The notes beneath the pieces were generated by a model. It did not search any database, had not been told where the DNA came from, and saw only the letters and a program-made list of their open reading frames with translations. Of a stretch of DNA of 5,167 nucleotides, positions 1-5,167 are shown one piece after another (within the stretch, counting starts at the first letter, position 1; every line of letters starts with the position of its first letter). The DNA is from Chitinophagaceae bacterium (GTDB lineage Bacteria; Bacteroidota; Bacteroidia; Chitinophagales; Chitinophagaceae). A program made the position numbers and the translations under genes. The stretch is from NCBI GenBank assembly GCA_023251285.1, contig JAHEZB010000217.1, positions 1 to 5,167 on the forward strand. The letters are read 5' to 3'.

Positions 1-93
1 TCGTCGTATTTGTTTGTTCATTGAAAAATCCGAAACTTGCAATCCAGTAATAAAACAGCGTAACACATAAAGCAGCCTGAGAATCAAGGAATT
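1..93. other. Flank beyond the tamB stop, undecided partial gene
   Basis: Two readings compete. On the minus strand ATG at 21-19 opens MNKQIRR and runs off the edge, 72 bp after the tamB stop and with a weak GGA 7 nt upstream, which would suit a co-transcribed gene. On the plus strand a frame entering from the edge ends VVFVCSLKNPKLAIQ at TAA 48-50, which would suit the C-terminus of a convergent gene. No hairpin followed by a T-run is seen between 51 and 93, which slightly favours read-through from tamB. The product cannot be named in either case. Confidence 0.4.
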
Positions 94-3000
94 TTACCTG
101 CCTCTTCTTCTTTTTTTTTCATTTGTAAAAAATTCAGCAAAGGTGTCGAAATCTTTTCTGTAGGAGAGTTGAATCCCGGTGCGGTTTCTCCTCGTTACTC
201 CAACCAGATCGCCGATATCCGCATCGCTTCTGTTGAAGCCAATGACACGCAACCGGCCATCGGGAGTTATTAAATATTCAAATGACACATCCGGTGTAAA
301 TAAGAAATTTGAATTGGAAGTTGTAACTGTCTGACCGAGCCTGTAGTCAACGTTTCCAGCTACTGTTACCAGTAATTTGTTGTTTAAGAAAGCCGTCTTT
401 AGACCAAAGTTTCCTACGTTCTGCAGTTCCTTTTGTGTGGCGCCTTTTTGAAAATTAAAATCTGCAGTATTGATGGTTGTGATCAGGTTTATCGAGTTTG
501 TATTCAGGACCCGTTGTAACCAGGAATTCAGCGACGTAGAAAGGGTAGATGACAATAACTGTCCCACGCTTCTGGTTACAAAATTCCCGGTGTTATTTCC
601 TGTTAGCAAACCCTGGTCGGTATTCATGAATTGATTGAACAACAGCAGAGAAGCCACCTGGTTCATTAATGCGGTTTTATCTTCCTGGTATCTTGTTTTC
701 AAAAATTCATTGGCAATCGGGTCAGATTTTAATGGATTATCGAAAGGAAACTGGAATTCAAATTCCGGTTGTGGATTTTTTAAAGTGCCTCTTAATTTAA
801 AAAGAATGTCCACATCACCATTGATATTTCTATAACCTGTAGTAGTGGGAATGTTGTTCAGGTTTACATTTTCTGCCCTATAAATAGCGTCAATGTTCAT
901 ATTTGCGAGGTATGGATCGCCGGACCATTCGATGAATCCCTGTTGTAAAGTAAAAGGTGTTTTTAGAAAAGTTTGAAAATTAAATGTGTATTGTCCCTGC
1001 TCGATATCATACCTGCCGCGAATGGTGAGCGGATCTTTTGTGCCGGCAGAAATATTTAATTTTCCACTGCCTTGCGCTTTGATCACATCGCCGGTTGTTT
1101 CATCCAGGATCACATCAATCTTAGCCAAAGGGTTCGCAGTAAGCTCCATATTCACTTTTATGTTAGCCGAATTATCCTTCGTACGCAAATCGGCTTTCAT
1201 TTCACGGCCAAACTTTATAAACTCAATGTAATCCATAGAACCAGTTTCAGCAGTTTCGCCGGTAGGCAAATAAATATGGCTGCTGTCGGTTGGTTCTGCT
1301 GAAATATTCATCGTCATATCGTTTATAAAACCATTCAGTGATAATTCCGCACGGCCTACTACATGCCCGTAAAACTCTTTGTTGTCGCGGGCGGTAGTGT
1401 TTAGTAAAGTAAATCTGGGCTGATTATTCCCGATCGCATCCGTTTTTAGATGAAGTTCATTGAAGAAAAAATTATCAAAAAAACTATGATAAATTTTACC
1501 TGTAACCGTCGCTGTATGCCGAAGCGTATCGATAATTTTTAAGGTTCCAAAATCGATTTCATCAGGGTTAAAAGTAATGATGGAGCTATCGGCCAATGTG
1601 TATTTGCATTTGGTATAATCGACGATCATACTGGTTTTGTCAAGTCGTACACTTCCCGTTAGTTTTGGTGCAGATGCTTTTCCTGAAATATTTAATTTTC
1701 CGGTCGCCTTTCCATAAATATTTGTAAAAATATTGTTCAGATAATTTTCAAGAATATGAATTCCTGAGTTATTAAAAACAACTGAACCGCTCAATTGCTT
1801 GGTAGTCGTGTCTTTCAGGCGATAATCCAGGTTCGCTCTAAAATTATAAAGGTTATTATTCGAAATCAGATCTACGCTTAAGTTTCCAGGTCCTGTAAGA
1901 TATTCGCCCTGGGCTGTAATAACACCGACAGAATCGTTTTCAAATTTGAACTGATCAATTTTTGTATCAAACTCTACTGCCAATTTTCCAAACGGATCAT
2001 TGATGCGCAGGTTGCCATTCAGCAAGCCAGCAAGTTTCGGGCTTTTCAAAACCATCGGTGCAACATCTTCTATTACCAGGTTTTGAAGGGCAACGATCAC
2101 ATCATTGCTGTTTCCAATTGCAGAAGGTTGTGTGGAAATATAAATCTCCTGGCCGTTTTGAGAGAATCGGATGTTATTTGCCATCAGCATTTTATCATCC
2201 AGTTCAAGCACACCACTTTTTGCTATCGTCCATTGCTTTTGATTAATAATAAACGTAGAAGGATTAAAGGTTAATATGAATCCGTTCTTCTTTGTTTCTA
2301 CCCTTGCTGAAATATCTGCATTGCTTACCGTTTTATTTCCTGTAGTCTGAATACGAATATCAGAAACATCATTTGCCGCTACAATACTCAGTTTTGTATC
2401 AGGAGAATGAAGGCTGTCGTTGATGACCACATCTTCAATGTCTCCCTTAAAAACCAATGTATCTTTTGTTCCGGTTCCACTGAAAGCAATATTATTAAAA
2501 GTGATATTGCTGTAATTAAATTTAGGAACCGTCGCCCGCAAATTCAATGTATTTGAAGCAATATTAATCTCCCCGCTGATGACCGAATTGTCAAATCCGG
2601 TAATTTTTGTATCAAATAGATTGATGTATTCGCTGATATTTTTTGTATTGATAACAAAAGAAAAATTTTGATTTTCTACATTTTTTTTCGGTTTGTTAAT
2701 ATAGGCAGGATAATATTTATTCAGGAATAATTGAAAGGCGTCTGGAAGTTCTAAGATCCTGAAACTGCCGTTAATACTGGCAAACAGTTCATTTGTTTCA
2801 ATTGATAAAACTTTTTTACCGTCGATAAAAGTGGAATTAATTTTTAAAGAATCGAATGATAATTGTTTACCGTTATCCGATAAAACCGCATCATATAATT
2901 TCGCTGACCCTAAAAAATTATCGATATTATTCCCCGTAAAATTTAATTTGAATTTTCCTGCCACAGCAATACTATCATTCGTAAAACGCAGATTTTTCAA

Positions 3001-4899
3001 ATGAAGTTTACTCACATTTGCATCGAGGTTGAATTCAGGATTTGATTTGCTGAAATTAATAGAGCCTGCTAATGTATCAATTTTAATATGCGGATCATTG
3101 ATACTTCCTGTTCCTGTAAAAAGCTTATTTTTAAAATCTCCGTGAGCAGTGATATTCGTGTATGTATAACCCTTAAATTCAATTTTGCTGATGTTTCCGT
3201 CCACTCCTATGTTTACATCATTTGCATTAAAACCTTTTCCATTTATTTTCCCGTTAAAGACAATATTTCCGATTTCGCTGTTGTCAATAAACTTTCCTAA
3301 TTGAAAATTGTTGGTTGAAATTTTTCCTTCATAAACTGATTTTCCTTTCTGCGGAATGGTCATTTGCAGATCAGTTTGTAAAGTGCCAATATCGGTTGTG
3401 AGTGTGCCGTAAGTTACAAAATCACGAATATAGCCGGTATAGCTGCCCGAAAACCGGATGCTTCCAAAAGCGCTTAATTTCGGATTCGTTATTTGTTTAA
3501 GAGACGGAATCAGTCGTGCCAGTTCATTATAAGTCGTTCTTAATTCGCGCGATCTGAAATCAATAAATGTTTTGTCAATATCTGGCAAGCCGCGCAAGCT
3601 GATATCTCCGTCTAAATAATTCTGTTCTCCTGCATTGATGATTATTTTTTGGCCGGTAATATTATCAACTTTTCCGTGTGCTTCGCCGCTAACAGAAAAA
3701 ACAGTATTCCATGATCGCGTTTCGGGAGCAAAATAAGCAAGATCTTCGCTGCTCACTTGGCTATTTTTAAAACGCACATCCAAAGTTACCGTGTGCACAA
3801 AATCCTGCATATCGTCACTAAAATGATTATAATGCATTGCAAAATAATCTCTTAGCCGGCTTTTGTTGGTGATAACATCGAGATTTTTAAACTCCATTAA
3901 CTTAGGAGTGAATTTAAACTCAGCATCTAATTTTTTTACCACAAAACCCCCTCTGTCTTTCACAGAAACAGAAACTGCAGATCGTAAGGTGTCGTTGATT
4001 AAGGTGAAATTTTTGAACGTTCCTTTTATATCTGAAAGGATGATATGTCTTTCATCAAATTCATTGATTGGCGCACGATAAGTACCTTCGCTTTCAATTG
4101 CTGCAAGACCGTCATTCAGCGTCAGTTTATTTACCGAAAGTTGCCACCCGTCTGTATTCCATTGCAAGCCCTTCGTTTCCGGTTCAATAATTTGTGGCGC
4201 CGATGTAGTGTCCACAGGTCTTTTACCGGTATAATCATAAAGTGAAAAAGAGGGATGATCTAAAGTGACAGTGCTTATTTTAATGATGCGGTTTTTAGTA
4301 TCGAATTCATCCGCATGGACATTCAGTTTGCTCGCTGAAGCAAGGATATTTTCTCCACGCCATTCATCTTTTTGCCAGATGCGGATATTTTTGAAATTGA
4401 TGACTTTCAGATCGAGGTTGATCACAGAAGAAGATGTATCTGCTTTTTGTTTTCGTGGGCCTGAAAAGTAGTCGATTAAAAATTGATAATTCCAAACGGA
4501 ATCGCTGCGGTGAAGATTGATCAGGGCATCATCGAGGCCGATATATTTCAATACAATATTGTCTTTAAAAAAGAACCAATCGGTAATATTTACTTTGGCA
4601 GCTCCGGCATACAACAACGTATCTTTTTTACGATCTAAAACCAACAACCCCTGGATAGACATTTTGTCGAAAAGCTCAAGGTCAATTTTCTTAATTGAAA
4701 CGGTTGTATTCAGGTTTTTAGAAAGCCGGCTTGCTACTTTGTGAATGATGAACGTTTGGAAAAAAGAAGTTTGCAATAATATCCATACAGCCAGAATTAG
4801 CACCAGGATGCTCAGCAAGACTTTGAGAGATATTTTTAAAACTTTTTTCAGCGCAGAAATGATTATGGGCAAAAATAAAGAAAGCACATGGTAAGGCAA
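94..4899 (-). CDS. tamB: Translocation/assembly module subunit TamB, Bacteroidota type
   Basis: Seen: one uninterrupted frame of about 1,600 codons ending in TAA (94-96). Lys-rich residues 18-26 precede a membrane segment (about 25-43), giving an N-in signal anchor with a periplasmic body. Next come an AsmA-like start (about 55-150, with WNYQFLIDYF at 136-145) and a long region of alternating polar/hydrophobic strands (GKGF 554-557, DPHIKID 602-608, YYPAY 729-733). The C-terminal TamB domain (PF04357) covers roughly the last 450 residues: ILDETTGD 1264-1271, GFIEWSGDP 1321-1329, NQVASLLLFNQF 1413-1424, then beta-strands ending YRKDF and a basic KKRRRGR tail. Family knowledge: TamB spans the periplasm as a hydrophobic beta-groove and acts with an Omp85 partner in outer-membrane biogenesis, probably through phospholipid or protein delivery. 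Bacteroidota homologues are of similar length, longer than the roughly 1,260 residues of E. coli TamB. The start is uncertain: the coordinates give the longest reading from TTG; GTG 4887, TTG 4872 or a near-cognate codon around 4860-4851 are alternatives. No ATG occurs before residue 80, which lies after the anchor. Confidence 0.93.
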   Translation of the reverse strand: MPYHVLSLFLPIIISALKKVLKISLKVLLSILVLILAVWILLQTSFFQTFIIHKVASRLSKNLNTTVSIKKIDLELFDKMSIQGLLVLDRKKDTLLYAGAAKVNITDWFFFKDNIVLKYIGLDDALINLHRSDSVWNYQFLIDYFSGPRKQKADTSSSVINLDLKVINFKNIRIWQKDEWRGENILASASKLNVHADEFDTKNRIIKISTVTLDHPSFSLYDYTGKRPVDTTSAPQIIEPETKGLQWNTDGWQLSVNKLTLNDGLAAIESEGTYRAPINEFDERHIILSDIKGTFKNFTLINDTLRSAVSVSVKDRGGFVVKKLDAEFKFTPKLMEFKNLDVITNKSRLRDYFAMHYNHFSDDMQDFVHTVTLDVRFKNSQVSSEDLAYFAPETRSWNTVFSVSGEAHGKVDNITGQKIIINAGEQNYLDGDISLRGLPDIDKTFIDFRSRELRTTYNELARLIPSLKQITNPKLSAFGSIRFSGSYTGYIRDFVTYGTLTTDIGTLQTDLQMTIPQKGKSVYEGKISTNNFQLGKFIDNSEIGNIVFNGKINGKGFNANDVNIGVDGNISKIEFKGYTYTNITAHGDFKNKLFTGTGSINDPHIKIDTLAGSINFSKSNPEFNLDANVSKLHLKNLRFTNDSIAVAGKFKLNFTGNNIDNFLGSAKLYDAVLSDNGKQLSFDSLKINSTFIDGKKVLSIETNELFASINGSFRILELPDAFQLFLNKYYPAYINKPKKNVENQNFSFVINTKNISEYINLFDTKITGFDNSVISGEINIASNTLNLRATVPKFNYSNITFNNIAFSGTGTKDTLVFKGDIEDVVINDSLHSPDTKLSIVAANDVSDIRIQTTGNKTVSNADISARVETKKNGFILTFNPSTFIINQKQWTIAKSGVLELDDKMLMANNIRFSQNGQEIYISTQPSAIGNSNDVIVALQNLVIEDVAPMVLKSPKLAGLLNGNLRINDPFGKLAVEFDTKIDQFKFENDSVGVITAQGEYLTGPGNLSVDLISNNNLYNFRANLDYRLKDTTTKQLSGSVVFNNSGIHILENYLNNIFTNIYGKATGKLNISGKASAPKLTGSVRLDKTSMIVDYTKCKYTLADSSIITFNPDEIDFGTLKIIDTLRHTATVTGKIYHSFFDNFFFNELHLKTDAIGNNQPRFTLLNTTARDNKEFYGHVVGRAELSLNGFINDMTMNISAEPTDSSHIYLPTGETAETGSMDYIEFIKFGREMKADLRTKDNSANIKVNMELTANPLAKIDVILDETTGDVIKAQGSGKLNISAGTKDPLTIRGRYDIEQGQYTFNFQTFLKTPFTLQQGFIEWSGDPYLANMNIDAIYRAENVNLNNIPTTTGYRNINGDVDILFKLRGTLKNPQPEFEFQFPFDNPLKSDPIANEFLKTRYQEDKTALMNQVASLLLFNQFMNTDQGLLTGNNTGNFVTRSVGQLLSSTLSTSLNSWLQRVLNTNSINLITTINTADFNFQKGATQKELQNVGNFGLKTAFLNNKLLVTVAGNVDYRLGQTVTTSNSNFLFTPDVSFEYLITPDGRLRVIGFNRSDADIGDLVGVTRRNRTGIQLSYRKDFDTFAEFFTNEKKRRRGR
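111..119 (-). repeat. A9 homopolymer in the last codons of tamB
   Basis: The coding strand has nine consecutive A, read as GAA AAA AAA AGA (Glu-Lys-Lys-Arg), followed by AGA AGA GGC AGG and the stop. It encodes the basic tail KKRRRGR. Such a run is prone to polymerase or ribosome slippage and to sequencing length errors. The conserved protein domain ends just before it, so a length change here would alter only the tail. Confidence 0.8.
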
Positions 4900-4900
4900 A
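4870..4900 (-). promoter_or_regulatory. Candidate tamB promoter (Bacteroidota sigma-ABfr type)
   Basis: On the minus strand, TTTG (4900-4897) is followed after 19 bp by TATTTTTG (4877-4870). This fits the Bacteroidota primary-sigma consensus of TTTG or TTG at -33 and TAnnTTTG at -7. Transcription would begin near 4862-4866, just before the codons for residues 13-17 of the longest tamB reading. The site lies inside that reading, so if it is the main promoter the TTG (4899), GTG (4887) and TTG (4872) starts would not be on the transcript. The match is by motif and spacing only, and AT-rich DNA can produce it by chance. Confidence 0.45.
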
Positions 4901-4917
4901 TTCCGTAATTACAGAAT
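4900..4917. promoter_or_regulatory. 18-bp imperfect palindrome, possible operator
   Basis: The sequence ATTCCGTAATTACAGAAT is an inverted repeat in which eight of nine base pairs match around the perfect core GTAATTAC (4905-4912). Only the pair 4904/4913 breaks symmetry. Its edge touches the -33 TTTG of the candidate tamB promoter, a usual place for a dimeric regulator to bind. It has no loop and no T-run, so it does not look like a terminator. The regulator, if any, cannot be named from this window. Confidence 0.35.
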
Positions 4918-5167
4918 GCGTTGGTGAATTGTTAATAACTATGAGTGGTTAGAATAGATTTGTTTGCTTATACTCAGTCTTATTTTTGAAGTGTGGCATG
5001 TCAGTAAAAGAACAAATTTTTGATAATTCTGTTTTCTTTTTTTTAAACAACAAAATCATTTACTCATCCGGAGCCAGGGCACAGACTAATTTTCCACATG
5101 CAATAGAAATTAAACAAACGTATTCTTTCCCTTTTAAACAGTAGAATCCGCATTCAAAAAAGCGCGT
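4918..5167. other. Intergenic region upstream of tamB, no convincing gene
   Basis: This AT-rich stretch holds the rightward promoter candidate, a short dyad GTTAATAAC (4931-4939), a run of eight T (5037-5044) and a third -7-like box on the minus strand (TACGTTTG, 5122-5115) without a well-placed -33 partner. Two weak short frames exist: a plus-strand 48-codon frame from ATG 4998 to TAG 5144, and a minus-strand frame open from the right edge to TAA 5060-5062. Neither resembles a protein family I recognise. No tRNA, terminator hairpin or repeat array is visible. Confidence 0.6.
4959..4988 (+). promoter_or_regulatory. Candidate divergent promoter reading rightward
   Basis: TTTG (4959-4962), an 18-bp spacer and TATTTTTG (4981-4988) match the Bacteroidota -33/-7 consensus on the plus strand. 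Transcription would start near 4992-4996 and run away from tamB toward a gene beyond the right edge. An overlapping second -7-like box, TAGATTTG at 4955-4962, has its nearest TTG (4929-4931) 23 bp upstream, at the long end of usual spacing. In many Bacteroidota I recall tsaD lying divergently beside tamB, so it is a plausible target, but no tsaD sequence is present here. Confidence 0.4.

Noticed and set aside
81..96. Possible terminator after tamB
   Set aside because: Only a trivial CCT/AGG pairing is present and no T-run follows on the minus strand.
635..4744. Several plus-strand open frames of about 60-80 codons inside the tamB region
   Set aside because: They lie antisense to a continuous, family-recognisable coding frame, have no recognisable domains or promoters, and are expected shadows of a long gene.
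4862..4888. Eight-codon out-of-frame ORF at the tamB 5' end (ATG 4888 to TAA 4862, MCFLYFCP)
   Set aside because: It is too short to call. It would act as an upstream ORF only if transcription begins above 4888, and no ribosome-binding or conservation evidence is visible.
4931..4939. Short dyad GTTAATAAC
   Set aside because: Four-base arms in AT-rich DNA are expected by chance.
5115..5122. Minus-strand -7-like box TACGTTTG as a distal tamB promoter
   Set aside because: The box matches TAnnTTTG, but the nearest upstream TTTG is 32 bp away, outside the usual spacing. It remains only a fallback if the proximal promoter is false.
5060..5167. Minus-strand frame open from the right edge to TAA 5060-5062, Cys-rich (FFECGFYCLKGKEYVC...)
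   Set aside because: A run of 35 codons without a stop is not significant by itself. It resembles no family I recognise and overlaps another short frame on the opposite strand.

Overview
The window is almost entirely one very long gene on the minus strand, a Bacteroidota-type tamB (translocation and assembly module subunit TamB, formerly DUF490). The organism is inferred to be a member of the Bacteroidota, most likely Chitinophagia/Chitinophagaceae-like. The reasons are the AT-rich sequence, the lack of Shine-Dalgarno sequences, promoter-like sites of the Bacteroidota type (TTTG, about 19 bp, TAnnTTTG), and protein motifs I associate with TamB proteins of that group. No database search was possible.

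Layout, left to right. Positions 1-93 are a short flank beyond the tamB stop. It shows either the first codons of a co-directional gene or the last codons of a convergent one, and the window ends before this can be decided. Positions 94 to about 4860-4899 are tamB, intact and uninterrupted. It encodes an N-terminal signal anchor, a long periplasmic region of amphipathic beta-strands, and the conserved C-terminal TamB domain. Positions 4900-5167 are a divergent intergenic region holding an 18-bp imperfect palindrome, a promoter-like element for each direction and no convincing gene.

TamB is a periplasm-spanning protein anchored in the inner membrane. It works with an Omp85-family outer-membrane partner (TamA, or TamL in Bacteroidota) in outer-membrane biogenesis and is related to AsmA-type bridge-like lipid-transfer proteins. 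The partner is not visible in this window.

The most unusual point is the 5' end of tamB. Between the upstream in-frame stop and residue 80 there is no ATG. The available TTG and GTG starts overlap a well-matched Bacteroidota promoter, and the expected protein start coincides with an ATT codon. Next to this lies a palindrome that could be an operator. I see no mobile element, CRISPR array, RNA gene or new multi-gene system here.
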